From: Deltaproteobacteria bacterium
Lineage (GTDB): Bacteria > Myxococcota_A > UBA9042 > PHBI01
Length of the DNA stretch: 64,000 bases
Assembly (NCBI GenBank): GCA_020632715.1
Contig: JACKFA010000002.1
Span: forward strand, 186,001-250,000
Direction: 5' to 3'
Shown: positions 1-9,838 of the stretch, piece by piece
Layout: each line of letters begins with the position of its first letter
Position numbering within the stretch: the first letter of the stretch is position 1
Made by a program: the position numbers and the translations under genes
Notes under the pieces: generated by a model
What the model saw: the letters and a program-made list of their open reading frames with translations, nothing else
What the model was told of the DNA's origin: nothing
Databases searched by the model: none

Positions 1-221
1 AGCGCGCCGAGCTGGGCGTCGCTCGCCGGGAGCGCCCCCTTCTCGGCCGGCGGCGCCGTCTTCGCGTCGCGCGCCGTCGCCGTCGGCGCGGAGGTCGCCG
101 CCGTCCCCGCGGCCGCCACGGCCGGTCTCCTGCCGAGGCCGCCCAGCGCCCAGCCGATGACGACGCCGAGCGCCGCGGCCGCCACGAGGAAGAGGCTCAG
201 CTCGCCCAAGAGGAATCCCAT
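1..221 (-). CDS. Membrane-anchored protein, N-terminal part only
   Basis: The first 73 residues of a gene that runs off the left edge. The ATG is the complement of 219-221 and follows a purine-rich GAGGTG site, which supports this start. Residues 4-26 (about FLLGELSLFLVAAAALGVVI) form one hydrophobic helix, followed by GRR and then an Ala/Pro/Thr-rich low-complexity stretch. This predicts an N-in membrane anchor with a flexible linker leading to a domain outside the window. The family cannot be named from what is present. Confidence 0.6.
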   Translation of the reverse strand, partial: MGFLLGELSLFLVAAAALGVVIGWALGGLGRRPAVAAAGTAATSAPTATARDAKTAPPAEKGALPASDAQLGA

Positions 222-415
222 CCCGCACCTCGAAGAACCATCGTCGGTGGCCCCATTGTTGCACAAGTGGCCGCCCATGTCGCGCGGCCCGGCGCCGCCC
301 GACACCAGCGCCCGGCTCGTCGACCGGACTTTTCGAAGATTCACTGAACCGCGGAAACCTTTCTGACGTACCAGGCGTTGTCCGACAGGTGAGCAGCCAC
401 ACGAAGGGGGACCCG

Positions 416-583
416 ATGAGCGACAGCCAGCAGAAGGACGAACGCTTCCGCGACAGGCTCATGGCGCTTCTCCAGTGGGTCGCGGATCGCGACCCGGTCG
501 CCGCCGCGCGCCTCGTCTCCGACTTCGCCGACGAGCTCTTCGAGGAGCTCGCGGGCGGGCCCGAGCCGACGCCGAGCGTCTGA
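416..583 (+). CDS. Small acidic hypothetical protein, 55 aa
   Basis: A short ORF starting MSDSQQKDERFRDRL and ending EELAGGPEPTPSV. The ATG at 416 is preferred over an in-frame GTG at 389 because an AGGGGG ribosome-binding site lies just upstream. The middle (RLMALLQWVADRDPVAAARLV) looks helical and amphipathic, and the protein is acidic overall. There is no signal peptide or membrane segment. It stands alone between two minus-strand genes. No family is recognised, and a spurious ORF cannot be excluded, although the start site argues for a real gene. Confidence 0.5.
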   Translation: MSDSQQKDERFRDRLMALLQWVADRDPVAAARLVSDFADELFEELAGGPEPTPSV

Positions 584-692
584 CCGTCACCGCGCGGGCG
601 ACACCAGCCAGCCCCGCGCGACCCACCGAGACAGCGCCACCACGGACGAGCGCGATGAGCGCCGGACCGCGGCCTCCTCCGCAGCCACAGCT

Positions 693-1475
693 TCAGCGGA
701 GGAGGCGCGGCAGGAGCTCCTCGGCCCGCCCGATCACGTCGATCATCGCGGCGCGCCCGAAGCCCTGGTGCTCGTAGGGCGCGATGTTGACGTGGAACGC
801 GGGGATCCGCCGGCGCGCGGCCATCTGCTGCGCGATCTCGGTGACCCCGACGGCGTGCGACGTGCCGACGAAGACGATCGCGTCGGCGCGCTCGAGCGCC
901 CGGAACGCCTCGTCCGCCCGGTAGAACGGGTGCGAGTCGTAGGTCTCGTCGAAGAGCAGCACGAGCGGGCGCACGGGGGCGCCGCAGACGCCGCACGTGG
1001 GGATCTCCCCGCGCGCGACCACGGCCAGATCGACCTCCGCGTCGGTCGCCGGCTCGAAGAAGCCGCGGCAGCCGGCCTCCGTGCAGCGGTAGAGCCCGTG
1101 CCGCCCGTGGATCTCGATGAGCTGCGCCGCGCGCACGCCGCTCCGGGCGTGCAGCGCGTCGACGTTCTGCGTCACGACCACGTGCCCCGGGCGCCCGCCG
1201 ACGAGCGTCGTGATCGCGTCGTGGCCGAGGTTCGGGCGGCGCCCGCGCGGGTCGAGGTCGTGGAGGCCGAGCCAGAACTCGCGCCACCAGGCGAGCGGGT
1301 CGCGCCGGAAGCGGGCGTTTGTGCCCCACTCGGTGACCATGCGGTCCCAAACTGCCTCAGGGCCCGTGCGGTAGGCCGGGATCCCGCTCGCCACGCTCAA
1401 GCCCGCGCCCGTGAGCCACACGAGCCGCTCGGACTCTGCCACCGCGCGCGAGAGCGCCTGGAAGCCGCGATCCAT
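693..1475 (-). CDS. SIR2-family NAD-dependent protein deacylase (sirtuin)
   Basis: A 260-residue single-domain sirtuin, the usual bacterial length. It removes acyl groups from protein lysines using NAD+, in the cytoplasm. Visible motifs: the NAD-binding GAGLSVASGIPAYR at about 23-36, TQNVDALH at about 102-109, catalytic His123 in EIHG, a zinc site formed by Cys131/Cys136 and Cys161/Cys164, and GTSHAVGV late in the Rossmann fold. The class II/III sirtuin Ala-x-Arg-x-x-Tyr desuccinylase signature is not obvious, so acyl preference is left open. The ATG at 1475 was chosen because the sirtuin fold begins a few residues later. Upstream codons in the same frame are Arg/Ser/Pro-rich and lie over the opposite-strand gene, so they are not believed. 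Single gene, divergent from the membrane-protein gene at 1573. Confidence 0.9.
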   Translation of the reverse strand: MDRGFQALSRAVAESERLVWLTGAGLSVASGIPAYRTGPEAVWDRMVTEWGTNARFRRDPLAWWREFWLGLHDLDPRGRRPNLGHDAITTLVGGRPGHVVVTQNVDALHARSGVRAAQLIEIHGRHGLYRCTEAGCRGFFEPATDAEVDLAVVARGEIPTCGVCGAPVRPLVLLFDETYDSHPFYRADEAFRALERADAIVFVGTSHAVGVTEIAQQMAARRRIPAFHVNIAPYEHQGFGRAAMIDVIGRAEELLPRLLR

Positions 1476-1536
1476 GGCGTCTGTATGGCATGGCGGGACC
1501 GCCCGGCTCAAGCGCCGGGGCGCGCGCGCGACGCCG

Positions 1537-1565
1537 TTGGAAACCCGGCCCGGCCGCCCTATGCT
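1537..1565 (+). promoter_or_regulatory. Predicted promoter, TTGGAA-N17-TATGCT
   Basis: A -35 box TTGGAA (1537-1542), a 17-base spacer and a -10 box TATGCT (1560-1565). The -10 ends 7 bases before the ATG at 1573, so transcription would start at or next to the start codon. The same -35 hexamer and spacing recur at 54515. Motif match only; no expression data. Confidence 0.5.
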
Positions 1566-1572
1566 GGGCGCG

Positions 1573-2292
1573 ATGCCTACCCCCGACCCGCCCACCCCGC
1601 TCGCGGCGCCTCCGGAGGCGCCTCCCCCCTCCGCGCGCGCGCGGCGGCGCGAGGCGCAGGTCCGCGCCGCGGAGGCCTGGCTCGCAGCCGGCCTCGCGGG
1701 CGCGGTGATCGCCGCCGCCGAGGTCCCGCTCGGCCTCGCGCTCGACTGGTGGGACTTCGAGGACGTCTCCGGCGTCATGAACGTCGCCCTCACCTTGCTG
1801 ATGCTGGTCGCGGCCGCGCGCCTCCCGCGGCTCGGGGAGATCGGCCCCGTCGACGCGGGGGCCGGTCGCCCCGGCGGCCTCGCGATCCTCTTCGCCCTCG
1901 GCGGCCTCGCCTGCTGGCTCGGGCGCACCGCCATCGCCCTCGACCTCGTGTTCCTCGGCTTCACCGCGCGCACGACCCTCCAGGTGCTCGGCGGCCTCTT
2001 CGTCCTCGGCGGCTTCACCATGGCGGCGCTCGCGTTCGTGCGCGCGCGCCCGCCCCGGGTGGGCGATCCCGTGGCCGTCAGCGGCAACTGGGCCATCGGG
2101 CTCCTGCTGCTCGGCGCGACGCTCGAGCTCATCCTCGCGCTCGTCATCGGCTCGCTCGCAGGGCCCTTCGACGGCCTCCCGAGCGTCGTCGTGCGCGTGC
2201 CGATCGTCGCCGGGCTCGCGGCGCTCACGGCGACCGCGGCCGCGACGCGCCGGTCGGCGCTCCACGACGTCGACGTGTCCGACGTGTTCTGA
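1573..2292 (+). CDS. Polytopic membrane protein, unknown function
   Basis: A 239-residue protein with a Pro-rich cytoplasmic N-terminus (PTPDPPTPLAAPPEAPPP) and about six hydrophobic helices, including AWLAAGLAGAVIAAAEVPL, VALTLLMLVAAARL, LAILFALGGLACWLG, LGGLFVLGGFTMAALAFV, WAIGLLLLGATLELILALVI and VPIVAGLAALTATAAA. The ATG at 1573 sits 7 bases after a TATGCT -10-like box, which favours it over the in-frame ATG at 1561, because the 1561 ATG lies inside that box. No catalytic motif or transporter signature is visible and no family is recognised. The next gene (2312) follows after 19 bases but has its own -10-like box. Confidence 0.7.
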   Translation: MPTPDPPTPLAAPPEAPPPSARARRREAQVRAAEAWLAAGLAGAVIAAAEVPLGLALDWWDFEDVSGVMNVALTLLMLVAAARLPRLGEIGPVDAGAGRPGGLAILFALGGLACWLGRTAIALDLVFLGFTARTTLQVLGGLFVLGGFTMAALAFVRARPPRVGDPVAVSGNWAIGLLLLGATLELILALVIGSLAGPFDGLPSVVVRVPIVAGLAALTATAAATRRSALHDVDVSDVF

Positions 2293-2298
2293 ACGCGC

Positions 2299-2304
2299 TA
2301 TCCT
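2299..2304 (+). promoter_or_regulatory. -10-like box TATCCT for the hydrolase gene
   Basis: TATCCT ends 7 bases before the ATG at 2312. No Shine-Dalgarno sequence can fit in between, which is consistent with leaderless transcription. The -35 region (TGTCCG, 17 bases upstream) is a weak match. Confidence 0.4.
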
Positions 2305-2311
2305 CGCGCCC

Positions 2312-3106
2312 ATGAGCGACCCCGCCCCGCCCCTCGAGGGCTTCAGCGTCGAGCCCTTCGCCTTCGAGGGCCGCGAGTACCCCGTCTACTGGGGCGGCGC
2401 CGGCCCCGGCGTCGTCGTCGTGCACGAGATCCCCGGGATCACCCCGGCCGTGGCGGCGTTCGCGCGGCGCGTCATCGCGGAGGGCTTCACCGTCGCGATG
2501 CCGTCGCTCTTCGGGACGCCGGGGAAGGCGCTCTCCGCGGGCTACGCGGTCGGCCAGATGGCGATGTCCTGCGTGCGGCGCGAGTTCCACGTGCTCGCGG
2601 CGCGCGGATCGAGCCCGGTCACGCACTACCTGCGCGCGCTCTGCCGCGAGACGCACCGGCGCTGCGGCGGCCCGGGCGTCGGCGCCATCGGCATGTGCCT
2701 CACCGGCAACTTCGCGCTCTCGATGATGGTCGACGAGAGCGTGATGGCGCCGGTGTTGTCGCAGCCCTCGCTGCCGTTCGGGTTGACGCCGGCGAAGCGG
2801 CGCGGGCTCCACGTCTCGGACGCCGACCTCGCCGTCGTGAAGCGGCGCGCCGCGGCGGGCTGCGGCGTGCTCGCGCTGCGCTTCACCCACGACAAGCTCG
2901 TCCCGGCCGCGCGCTTCGAGACCCTCCGCCGCGAGCTCGGGGCCGGGGTCGAGACGATCGAGATCGACTCGGGCCCCGGGAACCCGCACGGGATCCCGCG
3001 CGTCGCCCACTCGGTCGTCACGAACGACCTCGTCGACGAGGCCGGCCACCCGACGCGCGCGGCGCTCGAGCGGGTCCTCGCCCTCTTCCGCGAGCGCCTG
3101 AAGTAG
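2312..3106 (+). CDS. Dienelactone hydrolase family protein
   Basis: A 264-residue alpha/beta hydrolase of the dienelactone-hydrolase type. The family hydrolyses lactones or esters with a cysteine nucleophile in the cytoplasm. Visible here: Glu39 in VVHEIPGI, the nucleophile elbow GMCLTG with Cys129, an acid residue Asp194 in RFTHDKLVP and candidate catalytic histidines at 226 and 233. The Cys elbow (rather than Ser) is the family hallmark. There is no signal peptide. Nothing in the neighbourhood links it to aromatic degradation, so the substrate is unknown. It converges on glnS across a block of short hairpin repeats. Confidence 0.82.
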   Translation: MSDPAPPLEGFSVEPFAFEGREYPVYWGGAGPGVVVVHEIPGITPAVAAFARRVIAEGFTVAMPSLFGTPGKALSAGYAVGQMAMSCVRREFHVLAARGSSPVTHYLRALCRETHRRCGGPGVGAIGMCLTGNFALSMMVDESVMAPVLSQPSLPFGLTPAKRRGLHVSDADLAVVKRRAAAGCGVLALRFTHDKLVPAARFETLRRELGAGVETIEIDSGPGNPHGIPRVAHSVVTNDLVDEAGHPTRAALERVLALFRERLK

Positions 3107-3177
3107 CAGGCGCCGCCTGCGTCAGCCGCTGACCCAGGCGCCGCCTGCGTCAGCCGCTGACCCAGGCGCCGCCTGCG

Positions 3178-3183
<6 letters not shown>
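3107..3183 (+). repeat. 28-base tandem repeat, about 2.75 copies, with nested hairpins
   Basis: Units at 3107-3134, 3135-3162 and a partial third at 3163-3183. Each unit holds two inverted repeats, CAGGC-gcc-GCCTG and GTCAG-ccg-CTGAC. The block fills the gap between the convergent hydrolase and glnS genes, and the last copy covers the glnS stop codon (complement of 3178-3180). A bidirectional transcription terminator is the simplest reading. Confidence 0.8.
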
Positions 3184-5487
<2,304 letters not shown>

Positions 5488-5597
5488 GGTGCGCGCCTTT
5501 TCCGAGCGTGGATCGACCTCGATCGGGTAACGCAGCGCGTCGTGCGGCGCAATCATTAGCAGCGCGGCCCGGCCTGTCGCGCGCGGCGCGGCGCTGG

Positions 5598-5603
5598 TAC
5601 GCT
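5598..5603 (+). promoter_or_regulatory. -10-like box TACGCT for pyrC
   Basis: TACGCT ends 7 bases before the pyrC ATG at 5611, leaving no room for a ribosome-binding site. This is the same geometry as at 1560 and 2299. The -35 is poorly conserved. Confidence 0.4.
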
Positions 5604-5610
5604 CCGCGTC

Positions 5611-6660
5611 ATGAGCGACGCCCTCGAGCTCGGGACCCCCGACGATCTGCACGTGCACCTGCGCGACGGGCGCGCGCTCGCCGACACCGTGCGCGACGTG
5701 GCGCGGGTGTTCGGGCGGGCGCTCGCCATGCCGAACCTCGCGCCGCCGGTCGCGAGCGCCGAGGCGCTGGCCGCGTACCGGGCGCGGATCCTCGCCGCGC
5801 GGCCCGCGGGGGCGGCGTTCGAGCCGCTGATGGCGCTCTACCTGACGGACCGCGTGACGCCCGCGGTCGTGCGGGCGGCGCGGGCGGCGGGGGCGGTCGC
5901 GGCGAAGCTCTATCCGGCGGGCGCGACGACCAACAGCGACGCGGGCGTGACCGACCTCGGCGCGCTCGACGCGACGCTCGCGGCGATGGCCGACGAGAGG
6001 CTCCTGCTGCTCGTGCACGGCGAGGTCACGGGCGCCGACGTCGACGTGTTCGACCGCGAGGCGCGCTTCCTCGACGAGGTGCTCGCGCCGCTCATCGCGC
6101 GGCACCCGCGGCTCAAGGTGGTGCTCGAGCACATCACGACGGCGCGGGCGGCGTCGTTCGTGGCCGCGGGCCCGGAGACGCTGGCAGCGACGATCACCGC
6201 GCACCACCTGCTCCTGAACCGGAACGACCTCCTCGCGGGGCGGGTGCGCCCGCACCTCTACTGCCTGCCGATCCTGAAGCGCGAGAGCGACCGCCAGGCG
6301 CTCGTCGCGGCGGCTACGGGCGGGAGCCCGCGCTTCTTCCTCGGCACGGACTCGGCGCCACACGCGCGCGACGCGAAGGAGTGCGCCGCCGGCTGCGCGG
6401 GGACGTACACGGCGCACCGCGCGCTCGAGCTCTACGCCGAGGCGTTCGACGCCGCGGGCGTCCTCGACCGGCTCGACGGCTTCGCGAGCCGCTTCGGGGC
6501 CGACTTCTACGGCCTCCCGCGGAACCCGGGGAGGGTGCGGCTCACGCGCGAGGAGGTCGCCGTGCCCGCGACGCTCGCCTTCGGCGACGACGTGGTCGTG
6601 CCGCTCCGCGCCGGGGAGCGCGTGCGCTTCAGCGCCGAGCGCGTCGCCGCCGGGGCGTGA
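5611..6660 (+). CDS. pyrC: Dihydroorotase, class II
   Basis: A 349-residue amidohydrolase-fold enzyme interconverting carbamoyl-aspartate and dihydroorotate, the third step of pyrimidine synthesis. Metal ligands are visible: His14 and His16 in DDLHVHLRDG with Arg18 for substrate, Lys99 (the lysine that is carboxylated) in AAKLYPAGATTNS, His136 in LLVHGEV, His174 in LEHITT and Asp247 in LGTDSAPH. The NS pair and the length are those of the E. coli-type (class II) enzyme. The gene stands alone; its stop codon lies inside a 15-base palindrome that may act in termination. Confidence 0.95.
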   Translation: MSDALELGTPDDLHVHLRDGRALADTVRDVARVFGRALAMPNLAPPVASAEALAAYRARILAARPAGAAFEPLMALYLTDRVTPAVVRAARAAGAVAAKLYPAGATTNSDAGVTDLGALDATLAAMADERLLLLVHGEVTGADVDVFDREARFLDEVLAPLIARHPRLKVVLEHITTARAASFVAAGPETLAATITAHHLLLNRNDLLAGRVRPHLYCLPILKRESDRQALVAAATGGSPRFFLGTDSAPHARDAKECAAGCAGTYTAHRALELYAEAFDAAGVLDRLDGFASRFGADFYGLPRNPGRVRLTREEVAVPATLAFGDDVVVPLRAGERVRFSAERVAAGA

Positions 6661-6671
6661 ACGTCGTTCAC
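6657..6671 (+). repeat. 15-base palindrome GTGAACGnCGTTCAC, copy 1
   Basis: GTGAACGTCGTTCAC, a perfect inverted repeat around one central base, overlapping the pyrC stop codon TGA (6658-6660). Two more copies occur at 8035 and 8082. Confidence 0.75.
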
Positions 6672-6811
6672 GGCGAGGTCGAGCCCGTAGTCCCGATCAT
6701 GAGCAGCAGTGCTCATTCCGGCCTCCAGGGCCGGTGAGCGGTTCACCTCCGGGCGCTCGATTCGTTACCGTCACGAGCCACGCACGCACGAAGCCGACAC
6801 GGAGGGTGCCC

Positions 6812-8019
6812 TTGCTCACGACGAGAGCCGACGTCCCGCGCCGCGACGCGGGAGCTCGCCCGGCGGAAGCCGACGCCGGTCGCAGCGTCCAGCGCCGCGC
6901 CCTCGCCGCGGGCGGCTACGAGGCCGCCGTCCAGCGCCTCGCGCCCGGCGGCGCGGCCGAGGCGGCGACGGACGTCCACGCCGCCGCCGCGCGCGCGGCA
7001 CCCAGGGCGGCGGCGGGCCGCTGCCCCACGCCGCGGCGATCCAGGCGTCGTTCGGGCGCCACGACGTGGGCGGGATCGCCTCGCACGTCGGCGGCGCCGC
7101 GTCGGAGGCGTGCGACGCGATGGGCGCGCGCGCCTTCGCGAGCGGCGACGCGGTGGCGTTCGGGGCGGCGCCGGATCTCCACACGGCGGCCCACGAGGCG
7201 GCGCACGTCGTCCAGCAGCGCGCCGGTGTGTCGCTCGCGGGCGGCGTCGGGCAGGTCGGCGACCGCTACGAGGGGCACGCGGACCGCGTCGCCGACCTCG
7301 TCGTCCAGGGCAAGAGCGCCGAGGGTGAGCTCGACGCCATGGCCGGCGGCGGGAGCCGCGGCGTCCAGCGCGCGGCGGTGCAGCGCGACATGGTCGACGG
7401 CGCGATGGACCTGCCGCGCAAGGCGGCCAAGTGGATCCCCGGCGCGAGGGAGGCGTGGCGCGCGGTGACGTGGGCGGCGTTCCCGGCCGGGCTCCCGCAG
7501 ACGCTCATCAGCCACTACATCTACGGCGGCGGCAAGAACCTCGACCTGACGGTCGCCCAGATGAAGGAGGTCGTGTCGGTCGCGTCGTCGGACTTCTCGC
7601 TGACCGCGCTCCCGGGGTTCAACGGCTTCCTGAAGCAGGCCAAGCAGCACGGCTCGGCCAAGATCCCGCCGAACGCCGTGCCCGTCTCGGTGGTGAAGCC
7701 ACTCACGCTCGGCGGGTTCACCGCGCGCTTCAACGGGACGCTGAAGTCGAACAAGGTCGGCGACTGGACCTTCGCCGGCACCGTGAGCTTCTACGACGAG
7801 TGGGACTTCGACGTGATCCAGAAGGGGCCCGAGGGGAAGGCCCTCCTCGAGCAGATCCGCTCCGCCCCCGAGCGCTTCGCCAAGAAGTGGGACTCCCGCG
7901 GCAACGCGGGGCAGCTCAAGACCATGATCGGCGCCGGGATCCCCGGCGATCCGTTCAAGATCCTCGGCAACGCGACGTGCTCGCAGACGCTGCGCGGCGG
8001 CGGCCCGAAGCTCAGCTGA
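6812..8019 (+). CDS. eCIS core-domain (DUF4157) protein with putative effector tail; apparent frameshift
   Basis: The central part carries the DUF4157 domain found on cargo of extracellular contractile injection systems: IQASFGRHDVGGIASHVG, then GARAFASGDAVAFG, then the HExxH-type HTAAHEAAHVVQQRAG and EGHADRVADLVVQG. The roughly 210-residue tail (HYIYGGGKNLDLTVAQM ... TVSFYDEWDFDVIQKG) is not recognised and may be the active cargo. The likely N-terminus (VQRRALAAGGYEAAVQRLAP) is in a different frame from the DUF4157 part. The two frames would join if one CG were removed from the CGCGCGCG run at about 6988-6998. The proposed start is TTG 6812, 6 bases after GGAGG. No contractile sheath, tube or baseplate genes are nearby, so this would be an orphan effector. 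The frame break is either a real lesion or a sequencing indel. Confidence 0.65.
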
Positions 8020-8034
8020 TCGGTGTGGTGCCGC

Positions 8035-8049
8035 GTGAACGGCGTTCAC
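8035..8049 (+). repeat. 15-base palindrome GTGAACGnCGTTCAC, copy 2
   Basis: GTGAACGGCGTTCAC, 15 bases after the stop of the DUF4157 gene, in the gap between convergent genes. Possible terminator hairpin. Confidence 0.7.
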
Positions 8050-8081
8050 GGGGCATGGCGGCTCGCCCGCCGGGTCGCGAC

Positions 8082-8096
8082 GTGAACGCCGTTCAC
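8082..8096 (+). repeat. 15-base palindrome GTGAACGnCGTTCAC, copy 3
   Basis: GTGAACGCCGTTCAC, overlapping the stop codon of the minus-strand reductase gene (complement of 8093-8095). With copy 2 it flanks the 73-base convergent gap. Confidence 0.7.
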
Positions 8097-9838
8097 GCGT
8101 CGATCTCGCAGGCGCCGATGGGGCGCGCCTGGCACGCGAGGATGACGCCGCGGTCGCGCTCGTCGGCGGTGAGGGCGTCCTGGACGGGCATCGCGACGCG
8201 GCCCGCGCGGAGCGTCGCCTTGCACTGGCCGCAGATCCCCGAGCGGCACTCGTAGGGGAGCGAGAGCCCCGCGTCCTCCGCGGCCTCGAGGATCGTCTCC
8301 CCGGGCGGCACCTCGGCCGTCACGCCCGAGCGGGCGAACGTCACGCTCGCGGGGGCGCCGGCGTCGAGCGCCTGGCGGTCGGCCTCGGAGATCGTGCTCT
8401 CCGCGGCGGCCTCGCCGACGGGCGACACGAACTCCTCGGTGGCGACGTCGTCCTCGGGCACCCCCAGCCGGAGGAGCAGCGCCTTCGTCGCGGCCATCAT
8501 CGCGTCGGGGCCGCACAGGAGGACCGGGATCCGGCGCTCGCCGAGGTCCGGCGCGAGCCCGCGCAGGAGCGCCTCGTCGACGTGGCCGCGCGCGCCGTCC
8601 CAGGCGTCGCCGGCGCCCGAGAGCGTGATGGCGACGCGCAGGTTCGGGTGGCGCCGCGCGAGCCAGGCGAGCTCGTCGGCGAAGATGACGTCCTCGCGCC
8701 GGCGGACCCCGAAGGCGACGAGGATCTCGCCCGGCCAGGCGCGGTCGGTCAGGTCGCGCACGACGGCCATGATCGGCGTCACGCCGACGCCGCCGGCGAT
8801 GAGGAGCACGCGCTCGGCGCCCTCGCCCGTGAAGACGAAGCGCCCCGCGGGGGCCGAGACGCGGAGCAGATCGCCGGCGCGGACGGCGTCGTGGAGGTGG
8901 TGCGACGCCCAGCCGCCGCCCGTGCGCTTCACGGTGATCTCGACGTAGCCGCTGCGACCGGGCGCCGACGCGATGGTGTAGCTGCGGTTCACGCGCTGCC
9001 CGCCGATGTCGAGCGCCACGTTCAGGTACTGGCCGGGGACGTGCTCGAAGGGGAGGGGGCCGCCGTCCGGCGGGACGAGGCGGAAGGTGCGCACGTCGGG
9101 CGTCTCGTCGAAGACGCGCGCGACGCGGAGGTCCCCCGTCCAGAAGCGGCGGCGGCGCGGGGCGGCGGCGGCAGGGGCGGCGGTGACGGCGCGCGGGGCG
9201 CGGTGGGCGCGGGCGCGGAGATCGAGGTAGTGGCGGACGGCGCGGAAGAGGAGGAGGGCGCCGAGGACGAAGGCGAACGCGCGCGGCGCGCGGATGTCGC
9301 TCTTCACGAGGAGGAGGAAGTGGACGACGCCGAGGATGGCGGCCACGTAGACGAGGCGGTGGAGGAGCTTCCAGCGCTTGGCACCGAGGCGGGCGACCAT
9401 CCTGTCGGTGGAGGTCGCGGCGAGGGCGGTCATGATGACGAGCCCGATGAAGCCGAGGAGGAGGTAGGTGCGCTCGCCGATCTCGTGGACCGTGCTCGAC
9501 ACGCTCGCCTCGCGGTCCCAGAGGAAGAAGATCGCGAAGTGGACGGCGAGGTAGGTGAAGGCGAGGAGGCCGAGGGCGCGGCGCGCGCCGAGGATCATGG
9601 CCCAGCCGGTGAGGCGGCGGAGGGGCGTCACGGCGAGCGTGAGCATGAGGAGCACGAGGCCGACGAGGCCGGTCGTGCGGATGGCGAAGTTGACGTCGTT
9701 CGCGCCGAGGTCGTCGTGGAGCGCGTCCCAGGCGAGGAGCGCGAGCGGGACGAGGCCGCACGCGACGACGAGGCGGACGAGGAGGGCCTTGTCGAAGAAG
9801 GGGCGCGGCCGGGCCGCGCGGGCGTCAGAAATGCTCAC
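8093..9838 (-). CDS. MsrQ-like heme membrane subunit fused to ferredoxin reductase and 2Fe-2S ferredoxin
   Basis: A 581-residue fusion. The first roughly 210 residues form about six membrane helices of the ferric-reductase/YedZ (MsrQ) type with heme-ligand candidates in FTYLAVHFAIFF, KLLHRLVYVAAILGVVHF and neighbouring helices. A ferredoxin-NADP reductase module follows: RSYTIASAPG for flavin and LLIAGGVGVTPIMA for nucleotide. The end is a plant-type ferredoxin with YECRSGICGQCKATL and a late Cys in LACQARP. The fusion suggests electrons flow NAD(P)H to FAD to 2Fe-2S to heme and on to periplasmic MsrP, encoded directly upstream with a 14-base overlap. GTG 9838 is used; GTG 9853 is possible. 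Canonical MsrQ (about 200 aa) lacks the reductase parts. Confidence 0.85.
   Translation of the reverse strand: MSISDARAARPRPFFDKALLVRLVVACGLVPLALLAWDALHDDLGANDVNFAIRTTGLVGLVLLMLTLAVTPLRRLTGWAMILGARRALGLLAFTYLAVHFAIFFLWDREASVSSTVHEIGERTYLLLGFIGLVIMTALAATSTDRMVARLGAKRWKLLHRLVYVAAILGVVHFLLLVKSDIRAPRAFAFVLGALLLFRAVRHYLDLRARAHRAPRAVTAAPAAAAPRRRRFWTGDLRVARVFDETPDVRTFRLVPPDGGPLPFEHVPGQYLNVALDIGGQRVNRSYTIASAPGRSGYVEITVKRTGGGWASHHLHDAVRAGDLLRVSAPAGRFVFTGEGAERVLLIAGGVGVTPIMAVVRDLTDRAWPGEILVAFGVRRREDVIFADELAWLARRHPNLRVAITLSGAGDAWDGARGHVDEALLRGLAPDLGERRIPVLLCGPDAMMAATKALLLRLGVPEDDVATEEFVSPVGEAAAESTISEADRQALDAGAPASVTFARSGVTAEVPPGETILEAAEDAGLSLPYECRSGICGQCKATLRAGRVAMPVQDALTADERDRGVILACQARPIGACEIDA

Noticed and set aside
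1476..2228. Long N-terminal extension of the sirtuin
   Set aside because: The extension is Arg/Ser/Ala/Pro-rich and antisense to the membrane-protein gene. The sirtuin fold starts at the ATG at 1475.
5488..6417. Long N-terminal extension of glnS
   Set aside because: It is antisense to pyrC and lacks any domain. GlnRS homologs start close to the ATG at 5487.
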